A stretch of DNA of 46,992 bases, taken from positions 1 to 46,992 of the forward strand of contig NZ_AAWS01000066.1 in NCBI RefSeq assembly GCF_000169175.1. The letters are read 5' to 3'. A program made the position numbers and the translations under genes. The DNA comes from Microscilla marina ATCC 23134 (GTDB lineage: Bacteria > Bacteroidota > Bacteroidia > Cytophagales > Microscillaceae). Below are positions 33,171-42,339 of the stretch, in pieces. Each line of letters opens with the position of its first letter. The first letter of the stretch is position 1. Under the pieces are notes generated by a model that worked only from the letters and a program-made list of their open reading frames with translations, ran no database searches and was not told the origin of the DNA.

Positions 33171-34718
33171 TCAAACTTCTACCATAGCCACCATAAGCCT
33201 TGCCAGTTTTGCCTTTATGATGTTATACTTGCAAGTATACTGGTTGGCTACCAAAGCAAAACTTCGCAGTTGCCCTGCCCGGTTTTTAAAGTAGCCAGTA
33301 AAAGAAATGACCCGGGTCATTCCCCCGGTTTTCGCCCTCAGGTTGTTTTGGGCGCGGGTGCCCCTGCACAAGCCCCGCATGGTGCCCGATACCCCTGCTA
33401 CAGGCAAAGATTGATAATAGTCATTAAAGTAACTTTGTTTGGCAGTCAGGCGTTGTACCTGCGCCAATTGGTAGGCTGTGATCCCGTTAGACTGTGCCAA
33501 ACCACTGCCATCTTCAATATATAAACCACTGGTAGACAAGCCCTTTGCTTTCCAATATTGGGTGATTGCCTTTGCCCCGGCAGCTGTGCTTCCTTCGGCC
33601 TGTTGTTTTATACCAATGGCCTTGAGCACCGCCTCGGCATACAGATTTATACTATACAAGTTAATCCATTTTACCAAGCTTTTGAGTGTGGTCGAACGGT
33701 GTGTGTATACTAGGGTACGCCTATAATTGATCCGTTGTTTGTCAAGCTTCATCATCCGGGTAGTGGTGGCCTTATTTTTATTCGTCATTAACCCGTTTTG
33801 AATCAGTTTTTTGCGAAAAGCTATCCCCAGATAAAAACCTGGGTCAGGTAGAGCGCCTTTGATAGAAAAGGTGCTTCCCATAGGAATGGTACCATTGATA
33901 TAACGTACGTGGTCGTAAGGTGCCCCGTGGATATAGGCTTGATCGCCCGTGCCGGCTGCCGCAGTTTTCAAATGGTTGACAAACTGAATGCGGGGTACCC
34001 AAGGGCTGGTACGCAATACCTTGGGTGTAGTGTTGAGCCGATTGGCGGGTTGTAGATATAACTTATAAGTATTGTCTAATACATTAATAGCTCCGGCAGG
34101 TGCTGCATAATAGTTGCCCATATCTGCCCAAATCCAGCTCGAAGGAGTAACGTTTTCCTCAAATAGCGTCTCATCTATAATTAGCTGCCCTTTTATCCTC
34201 CGAATCCCTGCTTTTTTCATAGCTGCTATCCATTCGTTCATCGTTCTATCCAGCGAGTACCCCAGCAAAGGTGAGCCCAGGGTAGGGTCGCCTCCTCCTT
34301 TGATATATACATTGCCATTGATTACCCCACCATTCAAAGCCCCATCGTATTGAATTTGGGTAGCAAACTTATAATTGCTCCCCAAAATGCCCAAGCCTGC
34401 CGAGGTAGTCACGGTTTTGAGACTCGATGCTACCGTCATTGTTTGATAAGGGTTTACCTGTACCAACTGCCTGCCCGATGTTACATCTTGCACCGATAGC
34501 GCCCAGCTTCCGTGGCGTAGTACTGCATCGCGGTTGAGCTGGTCTATCAGCTGCTTAAGGGCAACTGGGATCGATGCAGGGTTGGTAGTTTTAGGTGCGT
34601 GATTGTTGTCGGGTAAATGAGAAGGCATATCAGCGGCTTGTTTTTGTTGTGAATGGCTACATGTAACCAACGTAATAAGCATAAATGCGGCAATATAAAG
34701 CAGTAGTTTTTGAGACAT
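33171..34718 (-). CDS. dacB: D-Ala-D-Ala carboxypeptidase/endopeptidase, PBP4 class C (S13)
   Basis: 515 residues from ATG 34718; ATG 34724 and an upstream TTG at 34739 are alternatives, but 34718 gives the cleanest lipoprotein signal (LITLVTC). Serine peptidase motifs: SSLK (SxxK nucleophile, ~residue 98), SIN (SxN) in YSINLYAEA, and KTG in LRAKTGGM. Between SxxK and SxN lies the long inserted region typical of PBP4 (YIKGGGDPTLGS). It trims peptide side chains or cuts cross-links in peptidoglycan in the periplasm. Single gene. Confidence 0.9.
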   Translation of the reverse strand: MSQKLLLYIAAFMLITLVTCSHSQQKQAADMPSHLPDNNHAPKTTNPASIPVALKQLIDQLNRDAVLRHGSWALSVQDVTSGRQLVQVNPYQTMTVASSLKTVTTSAGLGILGSNYKFATQIQYDGALNGGVINGNVYIKGGGDPTLGSPLLGYSLDRTMNEWIAAMKKAGIRRIKGQLIIDETLFEENVTPSSWIWADMGNYYAAPAGAINVLDNTYKLYLQPANRLNTTPKVLRTSPWVPRIQFVNHLKTAAAGTGDQAYIHGAPYDHVRYINGTIPMGSTFSIKGALPDPGFYLGIAFRKKLIQNGLMTNKNKATTTRMMKLDKQRINYRRTLVYTHRSTTLKSLVKWINLYSINLYAEAVLKAIGIKQQAEGSTAAGAKAITQYWKAKGLSTSGLYIEDGSGLAQSNGITAYQLAQVQRLTAKQSYFNDYYQSLPVAGVSGTMRGLCRGTRAQNNLRAKTGGMTRVISFTGYFKNRAGQLRSFALVANQYTCKYNIIKAKLARLMVAMVEV

Positions 34719-34869
34719 GGTCATAGTGACAAGGCACAAGCAATGAGCAGCAAGTGGCTCGTTGTGTTTAGAGATTGGTGATAAAAAATGATCAAGCTTT
34801 TAGGGAGCAACCAGTAAATAAAGTACGTGTTTTCAGTGTACTCCCTTAGTTTTACTTCGGTATTTACAT

Positions 34870-34901
34870 AAAAAAAAGCCAACCCACGAATGGATTGGCT
34901 T
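34870..34901 (-). terminator. Terminator of the HesB/IscA gene
   Basis: Reading minus: AAGCCAA, 12-nt gap, TTGGCTT, then T8. It lies 20 bp past the stop codon of the 34921-35247 gene. Confidence 0.75.
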
Positions 34902-34920
34902 GCAAAATAAGTTGAATCAG

Positions 34921-35247
34921 TTAAACCGCAAAACTTTCGCCACAACCACAAGTGCGGCTGGCGTTGGGGTTTACAAAATGAAACCCTTTGCCGTTCAGTC
35001 CGTCGGTAAAGTCAAGGGTAGTACCTAACAAATACAACAGGCTTTTTTTATCTACCAATATTTTGACTTCTTTATCTTCGAAAATTTCATCTTTATCTTT
35101 GACTTCGGCATCAAAGTTCAAGTCATACATTAAACCAGAACATCCACCACCTTTTACCGATACTCTTATATTGTGGGCAGTGTCCAATCCATCTTTTTGA
35201 CGGAGTTCTACAATTTTGTCTTTTGCTCTTTCTGTTATTTGAACCAT
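34921..35247 (-). CDS. HesB/IscA-type iron-sulfur assembly protein
   Basis: 108 residues, the normal A-type carrier length. The three cluster-binding cysteines are present: Cys36 in KGGGCSGLMYDL, and the TCGCGESF pair at the C-terminus. It delivers Fe-S clusters to apoproteins. No isc or suf genes are adjacent, so IscA, ErpA and SufA cannot be told apart by context. Confidence 0.92.
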   Translation of the reverse strand: MVQITERAKDKIVELRQKDGLDTAHNIRVSVKGGGCSGLMYDLNFDAEVKDKDEIFEDKEVKILVDKKSLLYLLGTTLDFTDGLNGKGFHFVNPNASRTCGCGESFAV

Positions 35248-35649
35248 TGTCTGGAGAATTATTTTAGTGTTAAGTTCAAAGTTTAAACCAAATAATTACA
35301 ATTTTGGCGATTGATATAAGTAAAACGAAAAAAATAAAATGTTCCAATAGAAACACAACATTCAGAGACGGTGTGCTACGGAGCAGTATATTTTTGTAGT
35401 TTTACTAAGAGTACTTGAGTCCTCTTATTTATAAATACGTTTTTTTTGCAAGTTAAGTAAAAAAAATGGTAGTATAACTATCATAATGTCTTGTTAAATT
35501 TGCGTCGGTTATTTTTTAAATAAGTACTAAGACAAGCATTCAATAGGTCTAACAAGTAGGTAGGATGAGCTGATGATAAATGAGTGAGCCTACTTGTGGC
35601 TAACAACCATTGTTTGTTACTACTTATAGTCATACAAACCATTCAAAAA
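35248..35649. other. Divergent intergenic region
   Basis: A+T-rich. TAAATTTG at 35495-35502 is a possible -7 element for the epimerase but has no clear -33. Nothing else is seen. Confidence 0.35.
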
Positions 35650-36051
35650 ATGTTAAAAGTAGAACACATAGGCATTGCCGTAAAGTCATTAAAAGAGTCT
35701 AACGACTTGTTTACCAAGCTGTTTGCCCGCCCTCCCTACAAAACCGAAGCTGTAGAGTCAGAAGGTGTAAGCACCTCGTTTTTTCAAATGGGCGAGTCTA
35801 AAATAGAGTTATTGGAAGCCACCAACGAAGATAGCGCCATTGCTAAGTTTATAGCCAAAAGGGGAGAGGGTATTCATCATATTGCCTATGAGGTAGAAGA
35901 CATTCTGAAAGAAATGGAACGCCTAAGCAAGGAGGGGTTTACCTTGCTCAACAAGGAGCCCAAAAAAGGAGCTGATAATAAATTAGTGTGTTTTCTGCAC
36001 CCAAAAACTACCAACGGGGTATTGATAGAACTTTGTCAGGAGATAAAGTAG
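35650..36051 (+). CDS. mce: Methylmalonyl-CoA epimerase
   Basis: 133 residues from ATG 35650; the upstream in-frame GTG at 35584 adds a hydrophobic tail absent from the family. Vicinal-oxygen-chelate fold with two beta-alpha-beta modules. Metal ligands: His in VEHIGIAV, His in GEGIHHIAYE, Glu in VLIELCQ. It interconverts (R)- and (S)-methylmalonyl-CoA in the propionate/succinate pathway. The mutase genes are not in the window. Confidence 0.93.
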   Translation: MLKVEHIGIAVKSLKESNDLFTKLFARPPYKTEAVESEGVSTSFFQMGESKIELLEATNEDSAIAKFIAKRGEGIHHIAYEVEDILKEMERLSKEGFTLLNKEPKKGADNKLVCFLHPKTTNGVLIELCQEIK

Positions 36052-36079
36052 TAGCAGCTTCAGAGCGCAACATTTTGGC

Positions 36080-36124
36080 AACAAGCCCGGTTCAGTAAAT
36101 GCCTGAACTGGGCTTGTTTATTTT
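36080..36124 (+). terminator. Terminator of mce
   Basis: AACAAGCCC...GTTCAG, loop TAAATGC, CTGAAC...GGGCTTGTT, then TTATTTT. A ~15-bp stem with one mismatch, 30 bp past the stop. Confidence 0.8.
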
Positions 36125-36438
36125 CATAAGGAATGGTGAGAAATTAAATTACCATTCTTGAGGTAGAGGTTTTGTTTTGAGACGAGGCTATTTTTTGCGC
36201 CCATAGCAGCGCTACGGGCAAAAACCGATGGCTACAGCTACGCTGTGCCAAAGGCTAAAAATAACGAAGTATCAAGGCAATAAATCACCTCTCAGAGTGT
36301 AAATTTATTTTTGAACAATTCCTAAGAGTAGTGACAAACTGTTCGTTATTTTATTGGTTTAAGTTTGGGCAAAGCAGTAACTTAAACCAGTGAGTTTACT
36401 ACACAGTTATACATCAGCACCTAAAGACTTACTACTAC
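36125..36438. other. Intergenic region with dispersed repeats
   Basis: Positions ~36200-36270 hold a dispersed repeat copy (GCAGCGCTACGGGC... CAAAGGCTAAAAATAACG). Near 36408-36432 is a degraded TACATCAGCACCTAAAGACTTA, related to the 19372 hairpin repeat. No gene is seen. Confidence 0.45.
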
Positions 36439-37164
36439 TTAAGCCACCAAAAACAGAGGCTTATACTCTACATTGCGTTGCACCTCTAGTTGGTTAGAGT
36501 TAAGCTCCAGCGCCAGTAGATTGCCCATTCCGCCTGAACCTTCGTATACACAGCCATTGTCTAAAGGAATGGTCAGGCTACGGTTGTTAATGCACTGTTT
36601 GATATAGTCGAGCGACTTGGGGTCGTGCCCGTGTACCAGTTTGCGGTGTTCAATTTTTTCTGCTTCTACAGCAAAATTTTTAATCCACAACATAGACTCA
36701 ATGTCTAAAAAAGGATTGGTATGGCGAAAGTTGAGCCCTGCGTGTACCAACACGTGGTTGTTGAGCAGGTAATAATAACGTAGATTTTCTAAGAACTGAA
36801 CGTAATGAGAAGGGATTTGGCCGAGGGCTTGTACACCAAAGCTCTGCAAGGTAGCCTTGCCTCCGTGCCTTATCCAGCCAGCAAACAGTTCCTCTATTTC
36901 GAGAGTCCACTGCTTAGACTGTAGCGCCCAATAACAACGCAAGAGTACGTCTTCGTGGTTGCCTCTAAGTGTATATATTTTATACCCCGATTCTTGCAGG
37001 TTTACAATATAATCGATGATCTCTTTGCTACCTGATCCACGATCAATATAATCTCCCAATAAAAATAATTGATCGTCCTGTGATAACTGTACTTTATATT
37101 CTAATAGATTGACAAACGTTTTATAGCAGCCGTGAATGTCGGCAATGACCCATTGTTTATGCAT
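36439..37164 (-). CDS. PPP-type metallophosphoesterase (diadenosine tetraphosphatase/phosphatase-like)
   Basis: 241 residues from ATG 37164; the in-frame TTG at 37179 is less likely. The calcineurin-like metal motifs are complete: DIHG, GDYIDRG, RGNHE, VHAG and HGHD. This set fits the Ser/Thr phosphatase/ApaH/PrpE group, acting on phosphoproteins or Ap4A. The substrate cannot be decided from sequence. Cytosolic and monocistronic. Confidence 0.9.
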   Translation of the reverse strand: MHKQWVIADIHGCYKTFVNLLEYKVQLSQDDQLFLLGDYIDRGSGSKEIIDYIVNLQESGYKIYTLRGNHEDVLLRCYWALQSKQWTLEIEELFAGWIRHGGKATLQSFGVQALGQIPSHYVQFLENLRYYYLLNNHVLVHAGLNFRHTNPFLDIESMLWIKNFAVEAEKIEHRKLVHGHDPKSLDYIKQCINNRSLTIPLDNGCVYEGSGGMGNLLALELNSNQLEVQRNVEYKPLFLVA

Positions 37165-37627
37165 GGTGTATTGTTCCAAGTAACATTTAATTTTTTCTGA
37201 TAATATATGTGTAATAATGCACCTTCAACTTGTATATTTGTTAGGCTGATTTTGGCAGTTTTCAATGTAGTTAACGTGTAAATAGAGTGATTGTTATAAA
37301 GGGCAGTATTCCAAATTTATGACATATTTTTTTTAAAAACAGGATACTGTACTTATAGTCACAAAAGTTCTTGAATAATTATAAATAAAACTGAAAATCA
37401 CGAATACTGTTTTGTGAAATTTCGCTAAAAGAGTTTTTTCTCTATTAAAAACTTACAGCATTCTTACAAGGCAAAAACACGCTCAAACGGTTTTAGCGCA
37501 TAATACCCTGGTACGATTTGTATAATAAAAATGTAGCACTGGTGGAGTAAAAAAAACTACCCAATACCAACAAGCCCAAAAAATGCCTAACTTGCCCCTT
37601 CGATACACCAAAAGTTGACAAGTGCGT
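37165..37627. other. Divergent intergenic region
   Basis: A+T-rich spacer between the phosphoesterase (minus) and the nuclease-helicase (plus). No confident promoter, repeat or hairpin was seen. Confidence 0.3.
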
Positions 37628-40600
37628 ATGTATTTTATAGTATCTCCCATTGCCGCCAATTTCTTTTACAACAGCCTTACGGTAATAGCCCAAGGCATAC
37701 AACTAGAGCACGTAACCACAGAAGAAGCTCCCCCTACACCTACCACCGAAGAGTTGCACGACTTGCGTTCGGCTACTATTCAATTGAATGCACTTTTTTA
37801 TAACCTTATCAAAGAAATTACGGCGAAGGAATCCCAGATTTTTTACAGCCATTTTGCCCAAATTAGTTTTGTGTGCGAAGCCTACGATCTTGACAAAAGC
37901 TTTGAAGACGAGATTCATAGCTGGCGTATTTTGTGCCGCCGTACCCAGCGCCAAGACAGCTTTGCGCCTGCACCCTGGCAGGTAATGGCAGGAGTGCAAA
38001 TAGTGGCAGGTTTGGTGTATCATTTTTCGCAAGAAACTGTGCCCTCCGAGCTATTGAATTTATACAAAGATGCTGACTTGCCCTCGTTGTATCAACGCAA
38101 CGACCCGGCAGAGAAAATAGACTTGTTGCGGGCGGTTATTTTGCGTACTACAGGCTATGAACTGCTCAACAATGGCAAAGGGCGCTGTATGCTGATATGC
38201 GAAACCGAACACTTTGGCAGGGCGTGTATTCAAGTGACCGACACCAATTATAAAGCCATTAGTCAGTTTGGGAGGTTTGCCCAGCCTTACCAAACCATTC
38301 ATGTGACCGACCTGGCAGTGCAACCCATCAGCGAAAGCGACGAAGATACTCCCAAACCACTGGCAAGTAATTTTCGCACTACCGAAAGCTCCAACCTGGT
38401 ACTTGAACCTGATTATTTGGTAGATGCTTCGGCTATAGCCCGCTGTGTAGATCGATTTGGGGGGCGGTCGTCTTACAACTATTTGTTGGGCAATTTGCGG
38501 TTTTTCACTGGGTCGGAAGCCACCTTTACAGGAAACCTGATCAATGAAATGCTTGACCAATTGATTGACAATGAAGAAATAAGCTACGAAGATGCCTTCA
38601 AGGGGGCGTTATACAAGAGTTTCTTAGAGGCGGTTTTTTTAAAGGACAAACTCCGGGCAATTTACCTCAACCTCAAAACCCAGTTTACTACGCTCAAGCA
38701 ATTTGTGAAAAAATACCACCAGCAAAGGCTCACTACCGAGCCCACTTTTTTGTCGTCTACTTATGGGTTACAGGGGCGGCTCGATGTGTTGATTGAGCAC
38801 GAAGAAGACCAGGACAAACAAAACCTGAAGGAAATTATAGAGTTAAAAAGCACCAAAAGTGTGCCCCCGGTGCGCTCTAAAGCCTGGGCAAACGACTTGG
38901 TACAGGTGGCTTGTTACAATCTTTTGTTGGATGACACCTTCGAGGCACGACGGGGCATTAGTGCCATTTTGTACTCGCAAGCCGAAGAGGGAGAGCATTT
39001 GCGTAACTGTGGCAAGCTCAATTTTGAACAACAAGATGCCTTGCTATTACGCAACCAGATGGTGTTTCTGGATTTTATGATTGCCCGCGAGAACTCTAGG
39101 ATTTTTGATCAATTGCTCAATCGGATTCAGGCGGGTAAGCTGCCTTTTTATGTGATAGATGACGCCAAGATATTTGACGAAATGTGGCGCAGTTGCCGTG
39201 AAATAGACAAAGCGTATTTTACGGCTTTTGCCGGATTGGTGGTGCGCGAAAACATAGCGGCTAAGATTGGGCTTACCGAAAACGACTTTCAGAATGGGTT
39301 TGCCAACCTGTGGAAAAACTCGCGAGAAGACAAAACAGCCAACTTTAGTCTGCTCGAAAACCTGAGCCTTGACTTTACCCGTTCCGACCTCGACACGTCT
39401 ACCTTGGTTTTTCAGCGTAACCAAACCCGTACCAGTGTTACTACCTTTCGTAAGGGCGATATTGCCGTGCTGTACCCCATGAATTCCGATGGTAGCCTGT
39501 CGGCACTGAAATATCAATTGCTCAAATGCAACATTGTGCACATCAACGCAGCCGAGGTGAGCGTACAGGCGTGGAACAAGCACATCGACGAGCAGTTTTT
39601 GCAAAAACACCGCCACTGGGTGCTAGAGCCCAATTTATTAGAGAGCGGCAACCGCGACTTGCTGGCGTCGTTGGCTTATTACTTGTCTATTCCCGACAAA
39701 CGCAAAGATATGTTGTTGGGGCAAAGTCAGCCACGTTTTGGCAACTTGCCAGGCATTGAGATTGAACGCCTCAATGCAGAACAAAACCATATTTTGAATC
39801 AGGCTTTAGCTGCTCAAGATTATTTTTTGCTACAAGGACCTCCGGGCACGGGCAAAACTTCGGCAATGCTGGCGCAAATGGTCAATCATTTATTCCACCA
39901 CACCGAAGAAAACATATTTTTGCTGGCTTTTACCAATCGGGCAGTAGATGAAATTTGCAAGAAGATTTACCCTATATGCCAACAACGAATGATTAGACTG
40001 GGCAGCAGCAAAGAAAATGCGCCTTATAGCCTGAGCAACATCAGCAAGGGCAAGTTGGTCAAGGAAATGCATCAGGTTTTGGTCGAAACCAACGTATTTG
40101 TTTCTACCGTGGCATCATTTTACAAACATTTGAACTTGTTCAGTATTAAAAGCTTCGATACGGTGATCATAGACGAAGCATCGCAACTGTTAGAGCCGCA
40201 TTTGTGTGGGGTGCTGCCTCGTTTTAAACGGTTTATCTTGATTGGCGACGAAAAACAGTTGCCCGCCGTGGTCACCCAGGATGCCGAAAAGTGCCAAACT
40301 CAACAAACCGATTTGCACGAAATGGGCATCAAAGATTTGAGCATTTCTATGTTTGAGCGGCTGCTGACCAATGCCCAAAACCGAGGCTGGCACGATTGCT
40401 ACGCTATGCTTACTACCCAGTTTCGCATGCACCAAGACATTACCCAGTTTGTGAATGAGCATTTTTACAAAAAACTAAAAATAGGCACTGAGCGACAAAA
40501 GGCAAGCTTGCAGCACCCCCAGGGACACACCCAAAGCGAGCTAGAGCCCTGGCTCAACCAACATAGATTGTTGTTTTGGGCGTCACCGCTAGAGCCCCAT

Positions 40601-41017
40601 AATAAGATTAACCGGGTAGAAGCCCAACGAGTGGTACAATTGCTTCACGTGGTAAGAGAGATGTATGGAGAGACCTTTACTGCCGAAACTGTAGGCGTTA
40701 TTACGCCTTATCGTGCCCAAATTGCCGAGATTTATGGGCAACTCGACGAAGACCTGCAAAACAAAGTGAGCATTGATACCGTGGAGCGTTACCAAGGCAG
40801 CGAACGTGAAATCATCATTATCTCTATGGCAGTAAACCATCCCGAACAACTCAAAAACCTACAGGCTTTTAATGCTGAGCAAACCGTAGACAAAAAACTA
40901 AACGTGGCGCTTACCCGTGCCCGTGAACAAGTGGTGTTGTTGGGCAATGAAGAGGTATTACGAGAAGGGGTATTTTACGCAAAATTGATTGATTTTATGC
41001 AGCATAAAGAAGGGTAG
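37628..41017 (+). CDS. Dna2-like nuclease-helicase (PD-(D/E)XK + SF1 helicase)
   Basis: About 1129 residues from ATG 37628; a GTG 6 bp earlier is possible. N-terminal ~350 residues are not recognised. A Cas4/Dna2-like nuclease covers ~380-440: GRLDVLIE (Asp) and EIIELKS (ExK), then a Gln in VQVACYN. The C-terminal superfamily-1B helicase carries GPPGTGKTSA (~740), IIDEASQ (~847), TTQFRMH (~933), ITPYRAQI, VERYQGSERE (~1053) and NVALTRAREQ (~1093). Unlike eukaryotic Dna2 and Cas4, no clear four-Cys iron-sulfur set is seen. A role in DNA repair or defence is plausible; neighbours do not help. Confidence 0.88.
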   Translation: MYFIVSPIAANFFYNSLTVIAQGIQLEHVTTEEAPPTPTTEELHDLRSATIQLNALFYNLIKEITAKESQIFYSHFAQISFVCEAYDLDKSFEDEIHSWRILCRRTQRQDSFAPAPWQVMAGVQIVAGLVYHFSQETVPSELLNLYKDADLPSLYQRNDPAEKIDLLRAVILRTTGYELLNNGKGRCMLICETEHFGRACIQVTDTNYKAISQFGRFAQPYQTIHVTDLAVQPISESDEDTPKPLASNFRTTESSNLVLEPDYLVDASAIARCVDRFGGRSSYNYLLGNLRFFTGSEATFTGNLINEMLDQLIDNEEISYEDAFKGALYKSFLEAVFLKDKLRAIYLNLKTQFTTLKQFVKKYHQQRLTTEPTFLSSTYGLQGRLDVLIEHEEDQDKQNLKEIIELKSTKSVPPVRSKAWANDLVQVACYNLLLDDTFEARRGISAILYSQAEEGEHLRNCGKLNFEQQDALLLRNQMVFLDFMIARENSRIFDQLLNRIQAGKLPFYVIDDAKIFDEMWRSCREIDKAYFTAFAGLVVRENIAAKIGLTENDFQNGFANLWKNSREDKTANFSLLENLSLDFTRSDLDTSTLVFQRNQTRTSVTTFRKGDIAVLYPMNSDGSLSALKYQLLKCNIVHINAAEVSVQAWNKHIDEQFLQKHRHWVLEPNLLESGNRDLLASLAYYLSIPDKRKDMLLGQSQPRFGNLPGIEIERLNAEQNHILNQALAAQDYFLLQGPPGTGKTSAMLAQMVNHLFHHTEENIFLLAFTNRAVDEICKKIYPICQQRMIRLGSSKENAPYSLSNISKGKLVKEMHQVLVETNVFVSTVASFYKHLNLFSIKSFDTVIIDEASQLLEPHLCGVLPRFKRFILIGDEKQLPAVVTQDAEKCQTQQTDLHEMGIKDLSISMFERLLTNAQNRGWHDCYAMLTTQFRMHQDITQFVNEHFYKKLKIGTERQKASLQHPQGHTQSELEPWLNQHRLLFWASPLEPHNKINRVEAQRVVQLLHVVREMYGETFTAETVGVITPYRAQIAEIYGQLDEDLQNKVSIDTVERYQGSEREIIIISMAVNHPEQLKNLQAFNAEQTVDKKLNVALTRAREQVVLLGNEEVLREGVFYAKLIDFMQHKEG

Positions 41018-41485
41018 GGACTTTTTTAAATGCTTGTATGGTTTGCGAAGCGTGGCTAGTACCTAAAACCTTGTCAGCGTTCCCCTCTACATATTTCATA
41101 AGCCATTAAAAATCAATGTGCTATAAAACCATGGTAGTTTATAGAACAGGTTTGCAGTACCGATATACATTGGTATCTAAGGACTTACTTTTACAAAGGC
41201 TACTTGCATAACATGGGGCACTTGTGGCTTATCGCTTGAGTCTTGTAGATATTTCCGGTTGCTAATTAGGAGTGTGCGAAGTCTTGTAAATTACTGATAA
41301 TAAGCATTTTATAGGGTTAAAGCGAGTTCAAATAAGATCGTTTATTCCTTTAAAAGACGTTTTATACGCTCATGTTTGCTCTTCGTGTGGGCAACCACAA
41401 GGGATTGCCCCTACATTTAGCCCCTTGATTTAGATATAAATCCTTGTATATCAAAGATTTTTAAAACTTCGTACAGCCCTAATTG
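41018..41485. other. Convergent intergenic region
   Basis: Holds a copy of the ACCGATATACATTGGT hairpin repeat at 41159-41188 and an ACCTAAAACCTTGTCAGCG word near 41070 related to ~13585. No gene is seen. Confidence 0.4.
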
Positions 41486-42193
41486 CTAATAATACCTAAA
41501 AAAGCTAATATTGGTGTACGACAACCACTCTTGTATTTGTTTGATTGCCCTCTCAGAAAAGGCATTATCGGCAATGTTGAGGTGTTCCAGACATTGCAGG
41601 TTTTTTAACTCTGGCGATAACTCTTTGATCTGATTGCTCTCAATGCTGAGCCCAATAAGGTTGGTGAGCTGATAAATTTCGGGGGGCAAGGTGGTCAACT
41701 TATTTTTTTCTAAAGTAAAATACTGTAGGTTCTGCAATTGCCCTATTTCAGCAGGCAAAGCAGTCAGTTGGTTGCCGCTCAAATTCAATGTTTGCAAGTT
41801 GGTCAATTGCCCAATCTCGGCAGGCACCGCAGTCAGTTGATTGTGCCTGAGGCTTAAATATTCCAGGCGGGTCAATTGTGTGATTTCTAGAGGTATTTGC
41901 GTAATTTTATTTTGGTTCAGGCTTATTTCTTTGAGGGCAAACATTTGTAAAGCTTCTTCCGGAAACTTGTCCAGGCGCTCCATAATGAGGTAAAGCTCGG
42001 TGAGGTCTTGCCAAAAGTCCAGTTCTAGCCCGTGCCTTACACACAACACTGGGTATTTTCGCAAGGCTATCCGCACCCTTGAGCCATAGTTGCCTCCAAG
42101 CCCTACGCAAAGCTGAAACGCAAGCTCAATGTTGTTTTTATCTGCCGACCGCAGCAAATGTTCAATCTTGGTATTTACTTCCTGTTCATCCAT
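41486..42193 (-). CDS. Leucine-rich-repeat protein
   Basis: 235 residues from ATG 42193; an in-frame GTG 9 bp upstream is possible. Residues ~1-65 are a helical cap (VNTKIEHLLRSADKNNIELA). About seven LRRs of the 23-residue bacterial type follow (LTRLEYLSLRHNQLTAVPAE, then IGQLTNLQTLNLSGNQLTAL), ending at a short C-terminal helix. No signal peptide or enzymatic domain. Probably a cytosolic protein-protein scaffold. Similar helical-cap LRR proteins are abundant in Microscilla-like genomes. CAAATATA at 42255-42262 is a possible minus-strand -7 element. Confidence 0.85.
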   Translation of the reverse strand: MDEQEVNTKIEHLLRSADKNNIELAFQLCVGLGGNYGSRVRIALRKYPVLCVRHGLELDFWQDLTELYLIMERLDKFPEEALQMFALKEISLNQNKITQIPLEITQLTRLEYLSLRHNQLTAVPAEIGQLTNLQTLNLSGNQLTALPAEIGQLQNLQYFTLEKNKLTTLPPEIYQLTNLIGLSIESNQIKELSPELKNLQCLEHLNIADNAFSERAIKQIQEWLSYTNISFFRYY

Positions 42194-42339
42194 TGAAAAC
42201 ACCTACACTATGTGTTTTGGTTTACAAAATTGGTACAATGAAACACTCAAACCACAAATATATAATTTTGCATCACTTATAAAACTATTTGGGAGGCAAT
42301 TCTACCTTGCATAAACCTTTGGCACAAAGCCTGACTTAC

